Origin: Micromonospora globbae
GTDB lineage: Bacteria; Actinomycetota; Actinomycetes; Mycobacteriales; Micromonosporaceae
Direction of reading: 5' to 3'
Assembly (NCBI RefSeq): GCF_003610785.1
Contig: NZ_RAQQ01000001.1
Location: forward strand, 492,435-556,434
DNA: 64,000 nucleotides
Positions 17,656 to 27,025 of this stretch are shown here, in pieces. Under the pieces are notes generated by a model. It saw only the letters and a list, made by a program, of their open reading frames with translations. It had not been told where the DNA came from and searched no databases. The position numbers and the translations under genes are program-made. Position 1 is the first letter of the stretch; the number at the start of each line of letters is the position of its first letter.

Positions 17656-19883
17656 AGTTCACCGACGGGTACTGGCAACTGCGACCGGGGGTCACCGTGC
17701 TGCGCCCCGGCACGGTCGAGTCGGTCGAGCCGGACGAGCGCGGTCTCACCGTCCACGCCCCCACGGGCCGGCTCACCGGTCGGGGCGACACCCTCAACCG
17801 CCCGGTCGTCACGGTGCGCTTCTTCTCCCCCGCCGACGGCGTCGTCGGCGTCACGATCGCCCACCACCTCGGCGGGGTGCGCAAGGGCCCCACGTTCGAC
17901 CTGGCCACCTCCGACGACCACCCCGTCACCGTCGACGTCACCGGCCTCAGCGCCTCACTGACCACCGGCGAACTGACCGCCCGGGTCTCGCTGATCGACG
18001 GGTGGCGGGTGGACTTCCTGCACGGCGACCGCGTCCTCACCTCGTCCACCGAACGCAGCATCGGAGTCGTCACCGACGCCGACGGCCGGGCGTACGTGCA
18101 CGAACGGCTGGCGCTCGGCGTCGGCGAGACGGTCTACGGCCTGGGCGAGCGGTTCGGCGCGTTCGTGAAGAACGGCCAGACCGTCGACATCTGGAACGCC
18201 GACGGCGGCACCGCCAGCGAGCAGGCCTACAAGAACGTGCCGTTCTACCTGAGCAACCGGGGCTACGGCGTGTTCGTCGACCACCCGGAGCACGTCTCGT
18301 TCGAGGTGGGCTCCGAGGTGGTGTCGCAGACCCAGTTCAGCGTCGAGGGGCAGACGCTCACCTACTACCTCGTCGACGGGCCCACCCCGAAGGACGTGCT
18401 GCGCCGCTACACGGCGCTGACCGGCCGGCCCGCCCGCGTGCCGGCCTGGTCGTACGGGCTCTGGCTGTCGACGTCGTTCACCACCTCGTACGACGAGAAG
18501 ACGGTCACCGAGTTCATCGACGGGATGGCCGAGCGGGACCTGCCGCTGTCGGTGTTCCACTTCGACTGCTTCTGGATGCGGCAGTTCCACTGGGTCGACT
18601 TCGTGTGGGACCCGGCGACCTTCCCCGACCCGGAGGGGATGCTGCGACGCCTGCACGAGCGCGGCCTCAAGGTGTGCGTCTGGATCAACCCGTACGTCGC
18701 CCAGCGGTCGTACCTGTTCGAGGAGGGCCGCCGCCACGGCTACCTGGTGCGCAGGCCCGACGGGTCGGTCTGGCAGTGGGACAAGTGGCAGGCCGGCATG
18801 GCGCTCGTGGACTTCACCAACCCGGACGCCGTCGCCTGGTACACGGGCAAGCTCAAGGCGCTGCTGGACATGGGCGTCGACTGCTTCAAGACCGACTTCG
18901 GCGAGCGCATCCCCACCGACGTGGTCTGGCACGACGGCTCGGACCCGCAGCGGATGCACAACTACTACGCCCACCTCTACAACCGGGCCGTCTTCGAACT
19001 GCTGGAGGCCGAACGCGGCACGGGCGAGGCCGTGGTCTTCGCGCGGTCGGCCACCGCCGGCGGCCAGCAGTTCCCCGTGCACTGGGGCGGCGACTGCGAG
19101 TCGACGTTCAGCGCGATGGCGGAGTCGCTGCGCGGCGGACTGTCGCTGGCCGCCTCCGGCTTCGGCTACTGGAGCCACGACATCGGCGGCTTCGAGGGCA
19201 CCCCGGACCCGGCCGTGTTCAAGCGGTGGATCGCCTTCGGGCTGCTCTCGTCGCACTCCCGGCTGCACGGCTCCGGCTCCTACCGGGTGCCGTGGGCGTT
19301 CGACGACGAAGCGGTCGACGTGCTGCGCCACTTCACCCGGCTCAAGCTGCGCCTCATGCCGTACCTCGCCGCGGTCGCCGAGGAGGCGCACCGCGACGGC
19401 GTGCCGATGATGCGTCCCATGCTGCTGGAGTTCCCGGACGACCCGGCCACGGCGTACCTGGACCGGCAGTACATGCTCGGCCCCGACGTGCTGGTGGCGC
19501 CCGTGATGAGCGCCGACGGCGAGGTGACCTTCTACGTGCCGGCCGGCACCTGGACCCACCTGGTGACCGGCGCGCAGCTCACCGGACCGGGCTGGGTGAC
19601 CGAGAAGCACGAGTTCGACAGCCTGCCGGTGCTGGCCCGCCCCGGCGCGGTCATCCCGTTCGGCGACCGCGACGACCGGCCCGACTACGAGTGGGCCGAC
19701 GGTGTGCGGCTGCGGCTGTACGCGCCGGCGGAGGGCCAGCGCACCCGGGTCCGCGTACCGTCGCCGGGGGGCGGGCCGGGCGCCGAGTTCGAGGTGCGGT
19801 TCGACGGTGGCACGGCCACCGCCGAGCTGGTGTCGGGAGTGTCGGCGGGACACCGCTGCGAGGTCCAGGGGGTACGACAGTGA
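17652..19883 (+). CDS. Alpha-xylosidase, glycoside hydrolase family 31 (YicI-like)
   Basis: A 743-residue GH31 enzyme predicted to remove non-reducing alpha-1,6-xylosyl residues from xyloglucan oligosaccharides or isoprimeverose. The catalytic nucleophile is D415 in [11 protein letters not shown] and the acid/base is D481 in HWGGDCEST, almost exactly the E. coli YicI numbering (416 and 482). The N-terminal beta-sandwich includes [18 protein letters not shown], typical of YicI. No signal peptide is present, so it acts on imported sugars in the cytoplasm. The GTG start overlaps the permease stop (GTGA) and its own stop overlaps the next GTG. A general alpha-glucosidase is less likely given the YicI-like motifs. 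Confidence 0.92.
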   Translation: MKFTDGYWQLRPGVTVLRPGTVESVEPDERGLTVHAPTGRLTGRGDTLNRPVVTVRFFSPADGVVGVTIAHHLGGVRKGPTFDLATSDDHPVTVDVTGLSASLTTGELTARVSLIDGWRVDFLHGDRVLTSSTERSIGVVTDADGRAYVHERLALGVGETVYGLGERFGAFVKNGQTVDIWNADGGTASEQAYKNVPFYLSNRGYGVFVDHPEHVSFEVGSEVVSQTQFSVEGQTLTYYLVDGPTPKDVLRRYTALTGRPARVPAWSYGLWLSTSFTTSYDEKTVTEFIDGMAERDLPLSVFHFDCFWMRQFHWVDFVWDPATFPDPEGMLRRLHERGLKVCVWINPYVAQRSYLFEEGRRHGYLVRRPDGSVWQWDKWQAGMALVDFTNPDAVAWYTGKLKALLDMGVDCFKTDFGERIPTDVVWHDGSDPQRMHNYYAHLYNRAVFELLEAERGTGEAVVFARSATAGGQQFPVHWGGDCESTFSAMAESLRGGLSLAASGFGYWSHDIGGFEGTPDPAVFKRWIAFGLLSSHSRLHGSGSYRVPWAFDDEAVDVLRHFTRLKLRLMPYLAAVAEEAHRDGVPMMRPMLLEFPDDPATAYLDRQYMLGPDVLVAPVMSADGEVTFYVPAGTWTHLVTGAQLTGPGWVTEKHEFDSLPVLARPGAVIPFGDRDDRPDYEWADGVRLRLYAPAEGQRTRVRVPSPGGGPGAEFEVRFDGGTATAELVSGVSAGHRCEVQGVRQ

Positions 19884-21280
19884 CCGAACACGTCTTTCCG
19901 GAGAGCTTCGTCTGGGGGTCGGCCACGGCCGCCTACCAGATCGAGGGCGCGGCCACCGAGGACGGCCGGGGGCCGTCCATCTGGGACACCTACAGCCACA
20001 CACCCGGCCGGACGCTCAACGGCGACACCGGTGACGTGGCCGCCGACCACTACCACCGCTGGCAGGAGGACCTCGGGCACGTCGCGGCCCTGGGCCTCGG
20101 CGCGTACCGGTTCTCGATCTCCTGGCCGCGGGTGCAGCCGGGCGGCTCCGGGCCGTTCAACCGGGCCGGCCTCGACTTCTACTCCCGTCTCGTGGACGGC
20201 CTGCTGGAACGCGGCGTACGACCGGTGGCCACCCTGTACCACTGGGACCTGCCGCAGGAGCGGGAGGACGCCGGCGGCTGGCCGTCGCGGGACACGGCGC
20301 TGCGCTTCCAGGAGTACGCCGCCGGCGTCGTCGAGGCGCTCGGCGACCGCGTGCACACGTGGACCACGCTCAACGAGCCGTGGTGCTCGGCGTACCTCGG
20401 CTACGCCTCCGGCGTGCACGCGCCGGGGCGTACCGAACCGGCCGCCGCGCTGGCCGCCGTCCACCACCTGAACCTCGCCCACGGCCTGGCCGGCCGCGTG
20501 GTGCGGGAGCTGGCGCCGGCCGCCGAGCTGTCGGTGACGCTGAACCTGCACGTCGTCCGGGCCGCGTCCGACTCGGCCGCCGACCGGGACGCGGTGCGGC
20601 GGATCGACGCGCTGGCGAACCGCGCGTTCCTGGGCCCGATGCTCGACGGCGCCTACCCCGCCGACCTGCTCGCCGACACCGCGGCCGTCACCGACTGGTC
20701 GTTCGTCCGCGACGGGGACGAGAAGCTCATCGCGGTGCCGCTGGACGTGCTCGGCGTCAACTACTACTCCAGCACCCTGGTCCGCGCCTGGGACGGGGTG
20801 TCCCCCCGCTCGGACGCGGACGGGCACGGGAAGTCCGACGCCAGCCCCTGGGTCGCGGCCGAGGACGTCGACTTCCTGCCGCAGCCCGGCCCGCACACCG
20901 CCATGGGCTGGAACATCGACCCCGAGGCGTTCACCGAGCTGCTGCTGCGCCTGCACCGCGAGTACCCGGCCCAGCCGCTGATGATCACCGAGAACGGCGC
21001 CGCCTTCGACGACGTGGTCTCGGCCGACGGGACGATCCAGGACGACCGCCGCGTCGACTACCTGCGCCGGCACATCGCCGCGGTGGCCGAGGCCCGGGCG
21101 CGGGGGGCCGACGTGCGCGGCTACTTCGTCTGGTCGCTGCTGGACAACTTCGAGTGGGGCTACGGCTACGACCGCCGGTTCGGCATCATCCGGGTCGACT
21201 ACGACACGCAGGTGCGCACGTGGAAGCAGAGCGCGCACTGGTACAGGCGGCTCGCCGCCACCGGCCGCCTCGACGCCTGA
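19880..21280 (+). CDS. Beta-glucosidase, glycoside hydrolase family 1
   Basis: A 466-residue retaining GH1 enzyme. The N-terminal signature is [15 protein letters not shown], the acid/base is E166 in TLNEPW, the nucleophile is E371 in ITENGAAF, and the C-terminal block is [17 protein letters not shown]. No signal peptide is seen, so it is cytoplasmic. It is the last operon gene, overlapping the alpha-xylosidase by four bases and followed by a strong terminator. After xylosyl removal it would cleave the beta-1,4-glucan backbone of imported xyloglucan oligosaccharides to glucose. Confidence 0.95.
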   Translation: MTEHVFPESFVWGSATAAYQIEGAATEDGRGPSIWDTYSHTPGRTLNGDTGDVAADHYHRWQEDLGHVAALGLGAYRFSISWPRVQPGGSGPFNRAGLDFYSRLVDGLLERGVRPVATLYHWDLPQEREDAGGWPSRDTALRFQEYAAGVVEALGDRVHTWTTLNEPWCSAYLGYASGVHAPGRTEPAAALAAVHHLNLAHGLAGRVVRELAPAAELSVTLNLHVVRAASDSAADRDAVRRIDALANRAFLGPMLDGAYPADLLADTAAVTDWSFVRDGDEKLIAVPLDVLGVNYYSSTLVRAWDGVSPRSDADGHGKSDASPWVAAEDVDFLPQPGPHTAMGWNIDPEAFTELLLRLHREYPAQPLMITENGAAFDDVVSADGTIQDDRRVDYLRRHIAAVAEARARGADVRGYFVWSLLDNFEWGYGYDRRFGIIRVDYDTQVRTWKQSAHWYRRLAATGRLDA

Positions 21281-21283
21281 CCG

Positions 21284-21323
21284 CCGGCGCCGGCGCTCGG
21301 TCTTCGCCGAGCGCCGGCGCCGG
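21284..21323 (+). terminator. Operon terminator
   Basis: Perfect 17-bp stem, CCGGCGCCGGCGCTCGG (21284-21300) pairing with 21307-21323, closed by TCTTCG. It begins three bases after the beta-glucosidase stop. Confidence 0.88.
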
Positions 21324-21583
21324 AGGCCGTCCGCCGAGCTTCGAAGCCCGTTCGATGTGGGTGCGGAGGTCCCCTGTCCCGCCCTCGCCGTCGTGGATCT
21401 GCGCCCGGTCGTGTGCCGTGCCCTGTGCGCCGTCACCTGTGTGCCGTGCTGGGCGTGCGTCGTGTGTCGGGGAGTCGAACTCCTGCGCCTGCCCCCGGCG
21501 CGCCAGGAGTGAGCCGGACTTCACCCGCCGGCTCTCGGGTTCGCGCACGCCTCCACGTCGGTTACCTGCTCCGCACCCTGCCC
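21324..21583. other. Intergenic stretch without a recognisable gene
   Basis: About 260 bases between the operon terminator and the DIP1984-like gene. It contains a GAGCCGG/CCGGCTC hairpin (21513-21536, loop 10) and a T-loop-like sequence on the minus strand near 21470-21485, but no acceptor or anticodon stems, so not a tRNA. Reading frames here show no family resemblance. Confidence 0.5.
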
Positions 21584-22048
21584 TCAGTCCAGCAGGTCGA
21601 CCTCCCAGTTCGTCCGCTGGATGAGAGTGTCCACCTCTCGGAGCTGCCGGGCGAGGTCGTCGGCCTGCCGGCGCAGCTCGGCCACCGGCAGCGCCGGGAT
21701 CATCTTCAACTCGGAACGCAGCTGTCGGAAGCCGCGCTGACCCTCACCCGCGGCGGCGTCCGCGGCGGACGTGACCAGGGCGTGCCGCAGGCGCAGGACG
21801 TCGCGCCGGGCGAGCGCGTCGGTGAGGCTCCCACCGTCGACCGAGGTGGCGGCGTTGGTCCGGTTGATCCGCCGGATCAGCTCCTCCAACTCACCGAACA
21901 CCTCCCCCGCCTCGGCGAGCAGGGATGCCGGGTCCTCGGCCGGGGCCTCACCTTCCTGGTAACGCGCGCTGGCGACGACGCGGGTACGGAGTTGCGCGAC
22001 ACGACGCGCCGCATCCGCGCGCAGCGCAAGAGCCTCAGCAAGCTTCAC
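21584..22048 (-). CDS. DIP1984-family protein
   Basis: A 154-residue mostly helical protein. The sequence (KLAEALALRADAARRVAQL at the start, EELIRRINRTNAA in the middle, LIQRTNWEVDLLD at the end) matches the DIP1984 family, named from Corynebacterium diphtheriae; its function is not known. Heptad-like leucines suggest coiled-coil helices. GTG at 22048 is the only start that keeps the conserved N-terminus; a ribosome-binding site is not obvious. No operon partner is evident. Confidence 0.75.
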   Translation of the reverse strand: MKLAEALALRADAARRVAQLRTRVVASARYQEGEAPAEDPASLLAEAGEVFGELEELIRRINRTNAATSVDGGSLTDALARRDVLRLRHALVTSAADAAAGEGQRGFRQLRSELKMIPALPVAELRRQADDLARQLREVDTLIQRTNWEVDLLD

Positions 22049-22119
22049 GCCGACCAGTATGCGTACGAAAATGAGCGACCGCCTCCCGTTTGTCGGGCCG
22101 TCGTCGACCGACAGCGCCG

Positions 22120-23355
22120 TCAGGCGGCGGCCGCCCGCAACGGACGCCACGCGAGGACGGTGACCGCCGCCATCACCACGGCGGCGCCCCAGAACGGAGT
22201 GGTGATCGCCCAGGCGCCGGCGACCAGACCGCCGAGCAGCGCGCCCAGCGCCGCACCGCCGAGGTCCAGCAGCCCGAAGACGCTGCCGACCCGGCCGCGC
22301 AGACCTTCGGGCACCACCCGCTGCCGCACGGACGCGACGGTGACGCCCCAGACCATGCCGTGGACGCTGAACACGACCAGCACGGCGGCGGCCACCCAGG
22401 GCGTGGTGGTGATCGCGAGCGCCACGTGCGTCACGGCCTCGATGGCCAGGCCGGCACGGAGGACGGCGACGGCACCGAGCGCTCGGGTGAGCCGGGCGGC
22501 GACCGTCGTACCGACCAGGCCACCGACCGCGAACGCCGTCAGCAGGAAGCCGTAGCCGACGTCGGACAGCCCCAGGCGCTGCCGGCAGTACAGGACGAAC
22601 ACCGCGAACGCGGCGCCGAACGCCACGTTCCCGGCGCCCATGCTGACGGCGAGGGTCCGCAGTAACCGGTGGCGCCACAGCCACCGCACACCGGCGACGA
22701 TCTCGGCGCGCAGCGAGGCCCGCGGCTGAGGCGCCCGGGCAGAGCCGGTCGGCCCCAGGCCCGGTTGCTCCCCGGCGACCGGCCGGATGCCCGCCACCAG
22801 GGCCGCCGCCACGGCGAAGGTGAACGCGTCGAACCCGAACGGCGCGGCGGCGGAGACGACGAACAGCCAGGCGCCGAGCGGCTTGGCCACGAACTGGTTG
22901 CCGATGGTGAAGGCCGCGTAGAGCCGGGCGTTGGCGTGGGGCAGGTGCTCGGGGGCGACCACCGACGGGAGAAGGGCGCCGGTGGCGGTGTCCGCGAGGG
23001 TCTCGCCGACACCGAGGACGAACAGCACCGCGTAGATGACGACGAGGCCGACGGTCCCGGTCGCGACGCCGGCGGCCAGTCCGGCCAGGGCGACGGCGCG
23101 TACCAGGTTGACCGTCACGACCAGCCGGCGCCGGTCGAGCCGGTCGACGTACGCACCGCTGACCAGGGCGAACAGCAGCCAGGGCAGCTGCTGGGCGACG
23201 ACCGCGCCGGCGATGTGCGCGGGGTCGTCGCTGACGGAGGCGACCAGCAGCGGTGCGGCGGCCAGCGTGACGCCGTCGCCGACGTTCGACACCGCCGCGG
23301 CGGTCCAGAGTCTGGTGAAGTCCGCGCCCAGACGCGCGGATGCAAGGGCACGCAA
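22120..23355 (-). CDS. MFS transporter (MefA/DHA3-like)
   Basis: A 411-residue major facilitator with about 12 helices (FTRLWTAAAVSNVGDGVTLA at the N-terminus, SGAYVDRLDRRRLVV as motif A, RGRVGSVFGLLDLGGAALGA late). This type includes macrolide-style efflux pumps, so export of a drug or metabolite is likely but unproven. The TTG at 23355 is supported by GAGGAG five bases upstream. The 5' region carries a possible 18-codon leader ORF and a hairpin (GGAGCGGTC / GACCGTTCC) between it and the start codon, which could regulate expression by attenuation. Confidence 0.85.
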   Translation of the reverse strand: MRALASARLGADFTRLWTAAAVSNVGDGVTLAAAPLLVASVSDDPAHIAGAVVAQQLPWLLFALVSGAYVDRLDRRRLVVTVNLVRAVALAGLAAGVATGTVGLVVIYAVLFVLGVGETLADTATGALLPSVVAPEHLPHANARLYAAFTIGNQFVAKPLGAWLFVVSAAAPFGFDAFTFAVAAALVAGIRPVAGEQPGLGPTGSARAPQPRASLRAEIVAGVRWLWRHRLLRTLAVSMGAGNVAFGAAFAVFVLYCRQRLGLSDVGYGFLLTAFAVGGLVGTTVAARLTRALGAVAVLRAGLAIEAVTHVALAITTTPWVAAAVLVVFSVHGMVWGVTVASVRQRVVPEGLRGRVGSVFGLLDLGGAALGALLGGLVAGAWAITTPFWGAAVVMAAVTVLAWRPLRAAAA

Positions 23356-23453
23356 GAGAGCTCCTCGAGCCGGGAAGAGGGGGAACGGTCGTCGTGGGAC
23401 CGCTCCGCGCGGCGAGGAGCACCACTGGGCCGGCGGTCGGCGCCGGCGGACGA

Positions 23454-23510
23454 TCAGTGGGCGGTGCGCACTCGCGGCGGAGCGGGGACCGTGACCATGT
23501 CGAGGCGCAT
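23454..23510 (-). CDS. Possible leader ORF upstream of MFS transporter (18 aa)
   Basis: ATG at 23510 preceded by GGGAG at five bases, encoding MRLDMVTVPAPPRVRTAH and ending TGA at 23454. It lies about 100 bases upstream of the MFS start. A 9-bp stem with one G-U pair falls between. Start context and placement fit a regulatory leader peptide; the peptide has no recognised family, and a chance frame is possible. Confidence 0.35.
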   Translation of the reverse strand: MRLDMVTVPAPPRVRTAH

Positions 23511-23638
23511 CTCAGCTCCCAACTGTCGATCAACGTTGCGGGCAGGATAGCCGGGCCGCCCCCGGACCTCGACCGATTACGGCCGGGCGCGTGCGACCCG
23601 GTACGCATCGGCCGCCGTCACCGGCCGAGACTGGGGGC

Positions 23639-24187
23639 GTGGAGTTCCTGTGCTACCACCGCGACCGTCCCGGCTCGGCGGCGTTGCGGGACGAGTTGGT
23701 CGAGGAGCACTGGTCCTACATGGACCGGTACGCGGCGGGGATGATCGCCCGCGGGCCGACCCTGGCCGACGACGGCACGGCCACCGGCAGTCTGCACATC
23801 CTCGACCTGCCCGATCCGGCCGCCGCCCGCGCGTTCGCCTTCGATGAGCCCAACCACCAGGCCGGCGTGTACCGCGACGTGCTGCTGCGCCGGTGGCGCA
23901 ACGCACTCGGACGCACGATGTGGGACTTCCCCGGTGGCCGGGACGGCGGCAACCGGTACCTGGTGCTGGGCCTCGGCGCCGGGCCGGCCGCCGACCTCGC
24001 CGTCCCGCCCCACCGGGACGAGCTGATCGCGTACGGGCCGCTGCTGTCCGACGACGGCGCCACCTGGCTCGGTACGGCGGCGCTGGTCCGGGCCGCGGAC
24101 CCGGAGGCGGCCCGCGCCGTCCTGACCGCCGACCGGTACGCCGACGTCGAGGTGCACACCTGGCGGTTCGGCGGGCGACCGTCCTGA
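23639..24187 (+). CDS. YCII-domain (YciI-like) protein, tandem domains
   Basis: A 182-residue protein with two ferredoxin-like YCII repeats: residues 1-85 (LCYHRDRPGSAALRDELVEE, MIARGPTLADDG) and 90-180 (HRDELIAYGPLLSDDGATWL). The family includes small enzymes and unknown proteins; no reaction can be assigned. GTG at 23639 gives the natural N-terminus; the purine-rich GGGGGC just upstream is a modest ribosome-binding site. It is monocistronic, between the MFS gene and a convergent phosphotransferase-like gene. Confidence 0.75.
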   Translation: MEFLCYHRDRPGSAALRDELVEEHWSYMDRYAAGMIARGPTLADDGTATGSLHILDLPDPAAARAFAFDEPNHQAGVYRDVLLRRWRNALGRTMWDFPGGRDGGNRYLVLGLGAGPAADLAVPPHRDELIAYGPLLSDDGATWLGTAALVRAADPEAARAVLTADRYADVEVHTWRFGGRPS

Positions 24188-24341
24188 CCCGCGGCGTCAC
24201 CGGTCACGAGTCCGGCGGTCGCGTGTCGCGCCGGTCGATGCCGTCGGCGACCGCCCGGACGGCGGTGACCGCGTCGGCGGCGTCGTGCGCCCGCCATCGT
24301 GGGGCCTCCACCGACCTGAGGGTCGACCCGCGCCGGTCGGC

Positions 24342-25391
24342 TCAGGCGAGCGCCTCGGCGGCCCAGTCCACGAGCAGCTCCAGCACCGGGCGGCGGCCCG
24401 CCATGATCTCGGCCTCGTCGCGCCGGTCGTACGTCTGCCCGGTCGGCCCGCCGAGCCGGGTGAGCATCAGCGGGGCCAGCCACACGTACTTGGCGGCGCC
24501 GGTGAGCCGCACCGCCCGGACGACCGTGGCCGCGTCGACCGACCCGCGCAGCCCGGCCCGGTAGCCGTCGAGCACGACCTGCGCGACCTCGTCGAGCAGC
24601 GCCACGTCGACGAGCCCGTCGAGGAACGTGTCCAGCACCAGGTTGGCCGCGTCCTCGCCGACCGGGCCGGGACCGACGCCGGACCAGTCGAGCAGCACGG
24701 GCCCGGCAGCGGTGAACACGAGGTTCATCGGCCAGCAGTCGTGGTGGCACAGGGTCCGGGGCAGCGCGTCGGTGGCGGCCACGACCTCGTGCCGGCGTTC
24801 CCACAGCTCGCGCAGCCCGGCCCGCAGCGAATGCGGCCAGGCGGCCACCGCGACCGGATGGTCCCACGGCACCGGGCCGGGCACCGGCCGGCTGAGCGTG
24901 TAGTCGCGCAACCAGTCGCGGGCCAGCCACTCCGGCGTCCGCGATCCGGCCGGCCAGTTCCAGGTCGACGGGCCGCCGAGCCACCGGGCGTGGCCGGCGC
25001 CGAGGTGGTGCGCCACGTCGCCGAGGTCGGCGGGTGTGCAGGCGATGCCGGGCCGGCCGGTCACCTCGGCCAACCAGAGCGCCACCGTGCCGTCCGGCCG
25101 GTCGTCGACGGCCAGGGGTTCCGGGCCGGGCAGTCCGGCGTACGCCGTGGCGGCCAGGCCGCTGGCGTACGCCTCGACCTCCCGCCGCCAGTAGTTCCAG
25201 TGCCCCGGGTCCTCGCTGGCCGCCCAGTGGATCGGCCCGGGGCGACCGGGCGGGGCGAGCAGCTTGAGCACGGCGGGACGGCCGTCGCGGCGGGTACGCC
25301 AGATGCCGCCGGTCACCCCGTTGAGCGTGTTGTGGGTCAGCGTCTCGGCGGGCACACCGGCGGGCACCAGGTCGACCGGGGGGCGGGGCAC
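24342..25391 (-). CDS. Aminoglycoside phosphotransferase-family protein
   Basis: A 349-residue APH/choline-kinase-fold protein. Catalytic loop HHDCWPMN stands in for the canonical HGDxxxxN (second position His rather than Gly), and the metal-binding segment is LLDWSGVG in place of the usual D-x-D. An N-lobe lysine lies in RRDGRPAVLKLLA. These proteins phosphorylate small alcohols, but many actinomycete members have no known substrate, so resistance should not be assumed. GTG at 25391 lies nine bases after the WYL-regulator stop, suggesting co-transcription. Confidence 0.78.
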   Translation of the reverse strand: MPRPPVDLVPAGVPAETLTHNTLNGVTGGIWRTRRDGRPAVLKLLAPPGRPGPIHWAASEDPGHWNYWRREVEAYASGLAATAYAGLPGPEPLAVDDRPDGTVALWLAEVTGRPGIACTPADLGDVAHHLGAGHARWLGGPSTWNWPAGSRTPEWLARDWLRDYTLSRPVPGPVPWDHPVAVAAWPHSLRAGLRELWERRHEVVAATDALPRTLCHHDCWPMNLVFTAAGPVLLDWSGVGPGPVGEDAANLVLDTFLDGLVDVALLDEVAQVVLDGYRAGLRGSVDAATVVRAVRLTGAAKYVWLAPLMLTRLGGPTGQTYDRRDEAEIMAGRRPVLELLVDWAAEALA

Positions 25392-25400
25392 CGGCCGAGC

Positions 25401-26390
25401 CTACTGGGTCGCCGCGGCGGGCGCGCCGACCTCGCCGGCGCCCGCCATGGCGGCGAGGCGGCGGGCGATCCGGGCGGCGGCCTCCCGCAGCTCCGGAGGC
25501 TCCAGCACCTGCGTCTCGAAGCCCAGCCGGGCCACGTGCATGGCGAGCCAGTCCAGGTCCTCCCCGCCGGTCACGAGCACGCACCACCCGTCGCGGTCGT
25601 CCTCGACGCGCCCCACCTGGGGCGGCACCAGCTCCCGCACCCGCTCGGGGCGGGCGTGCAGCCGCACCCGCGCGAGGTGCCGGTACGGCGCCTCGGTCAC
25701 CGAACGCTGCACGTGGGCGACCGGGTCCGGATGCTCCCTCGGCCGGAAGCGCCACGTCGTCGCCGCCACCTCCCGCATCCGGTCCAGGCGGAAGGTGCGC
25801 CAGTCCCCACGGTCGACGTCCCAGGCCATCAGGTACCAGCGGCGGCCGGTGGTGACCATCCGCACCGGCTCGACCGTGCGCTCGCCCTCCCCGCCGTGGC
25901 GCCCCGCGTACCGGAACCGGACGCGCACGGCGTCGCGGCAGGCCCGTGCCAGCGTCACGAGCAGCTCCGCGTCGATCTCGACGGCGGGCCCGACGAGGGT
26001 GTCGGTGGCGCCGTGCACCGCCCGCACCTCGGCCCGCAGCCGGGTCGGCATCACCTGGTCGAGCTTTGCGAGCGCCCGCAGCGCCGCCTCGCCAGCGCCC
26101 GCCACCGTGCCACCCGTCGCCAGCCGCAGCGAGACCGCCGTGGCGATCGCCTCCTCGTCGTCGAGGAGCAGCGGCGGCAGTCGGGTGCCCGCGCCGAGCT
26201 GGTAACCGCCGCCGACGCCCGCCGTCGCGTGCACGGGGTAGCCGAGTGCGCGCAGCCGCTCCACGTCGCGGCGCACCGAACGGTCGGTGACCCCCAGCTC
26301 GGCGGCCAGCTCGGCGGCGGTCCAGGACGGCCGACGCTGCAGCAGCGCCAGCATCCGCAGCACCCGCTCGGTGGTCGCCTCGACGGTCAC
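25401..26390 (-). CDS. WYL-domain transcriptional regulator (YafY-like)
   Basis: A 329-residue regulator. The N-terminal HTH_11 domain reads TERVLRMLALLQRRPSWTAAELAAEL with VTDRSVRRDVERLRALGYPV. The WYL domain spans about 150-240, including RRWYLMAWDVDRGDWRTFRL. WYL domains bind ligands or nucleic acid, but the effector is unknown. GTG 26390 is the only in-frame start before a non-conserved extension. It is divergent from a DinB/VOC gene pair, with an 8-bp-arm inverted repeat between them, so autoregulation and control of the pair are likely. Confidence 0.87.
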   Translation of the reverse strand: MTVEATTERVLRMLALLQRRPSWTAAELAAELGVTDRSVRRDVERLRALGYPVHATAGVGGGYQLGAGTRLPPLLLDDEEAIATAVSLRLATGGTVAGAGEAALRALAKLDQVMPTRLRAEVRAVHGATDTLVGPAVEIDAELLVTLARACRDAVRVRFRYAGRHGGEGERTVEPVRMVTTGRRWYLMAWDVDRGDWRTFRLDRMREVAATTWRFRPREHPDPVAHVQRSVTEAPYRHLARVRLHARPERVRELVPPQVGRVEDDRDGWCVLVTGGEDLDWLAMHVARLGFETQVLEPPELREAAARIARRLAAMAGAGEVGAPAAATQ

Positions 26391-26396
26391 GACCCC

Positions 26397-26421
26397 ATCG
26401 TTCCACAGAACGCGGAACGAT
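26397..26421. promoter_or_regulatory. Candidate operator for the WYL regulator
   Basis: Perfect inverted repeat ATCGTTCC-N9-GGAACGAT in the 61-bp divergent region. It begins six bases upstream of the regulator's GTG and ends 30 bases before the DinB-like gene's ATG, so one bound dimer could cover both promoters. Confidence 0.6.
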
Positions 26422-26451
26422 CCTGTCCGCGATAGGGGGCAGGCTGGACCC

Positions 26452-27024
26452 ATGACCGACCAGGACTGGAACCGGCTGCTTCGGGAGCAGGTCGCGTGGC
26501 ACTGGACCCACCAGCTGCGCGACCGTCTCGACGGCCTCACCGACGACGAGTACTTCTGGGAGCCCGTGCCCGGGTGCTGGAGCGTACGCCCGCGCGGCGC
26601 CGGCACCGCCCCGGTGCGGGCCGGATCCGGGGCCATGACCATCGACTTCGCGATGCCGGAGCCCGAACCGCGACCGTTCACGACGATCGCCTGGCGGCTC
26701 GGGCACGTGATCGTCGGCGTGCTGGCCGTACGCAACGCCGCACACTTCGGCCGCGCGCCCACCGACTACGAGTCGTTCGCGTACGCCCCCACGGCGGCCG
26801 CGGCCCTCGCGCAACTCGACGCGGAGTACGCCACCTGGCAGGCCGGGGTCGAGTCCCTCGGTGAGTCCGACCTCGCCCGCCCGTGCGGGGCGGCGGAGGG
26901 CCCGTACGCCGAGTGGCCTCTCGCGGCGCTGGTGCTGCACATCAACCGGGAGCTGATCCACCATCTGGCCGAGGTGTGTCTGCTCCGCGACCTCTACCTG
27001 CACACCCGACAGGAGGCGAGCTGA
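26452..27024 (+). CDS. DinB-family protein
   Basis: A 190-residue four-helix DinB/YfiT-like protein. Metal-ligand histidines appear in RLGHVIVGV and in INRELIHHLAEVCLLRDLY near the C-terminus. The family includes mycothiol/bacillithiol-dependent transferases and unknown stress proteins; the thiol co-substrate cannot be told from sequence. ATG at 26452 lies 30 bases after the palindromic operator. The next gene starts one base after its stop, so this and the VOC protein form a two-gene operon opposite a WYL regulator. Confidence 0.8.
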   Translation: MTDQDWNRLLREQVAWHWTHQLRDRLDGLTDDEYFWEPVPGCWSVRPRGAGTAPVRAGSGAMTIDFAMPEPEPRPFTTIAWRLGHVIVGVLAVRNAAHFGRAPTDYESFAYAPTAAAALAQLDAEYATWQAGVESLGESDLARPCGAAEGPYAEWPLAALVLHINRELIHHLAEVCLLRDLYLHTRQEAS

Positions 27025-27025
27025 C

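Noticed and set aside
21465..21560. tRNA-like T-loop (GTTCGAC on the minus strand) between the xyloglucan operon and the DIP1984-like gene
   Set aside because: The T-stem has two mismatches of five pairs, and no acceptor, D or anticodon stem can be formed upstream; also no tmRNA start sequence.
22049..22119. Promoter of the DIP1984-like gene
   Set aside because: No -35/-10 pair with acceptable spacing was visible; possible read-through from the MFS gene.
24188..24341. Gap after the YCII gene; the minus strand reads WRAHDAADAVTAVRAVADG before a stop
   Set aside because: It might be the tail of a lost gene, but it is too short and has no family match; not called.
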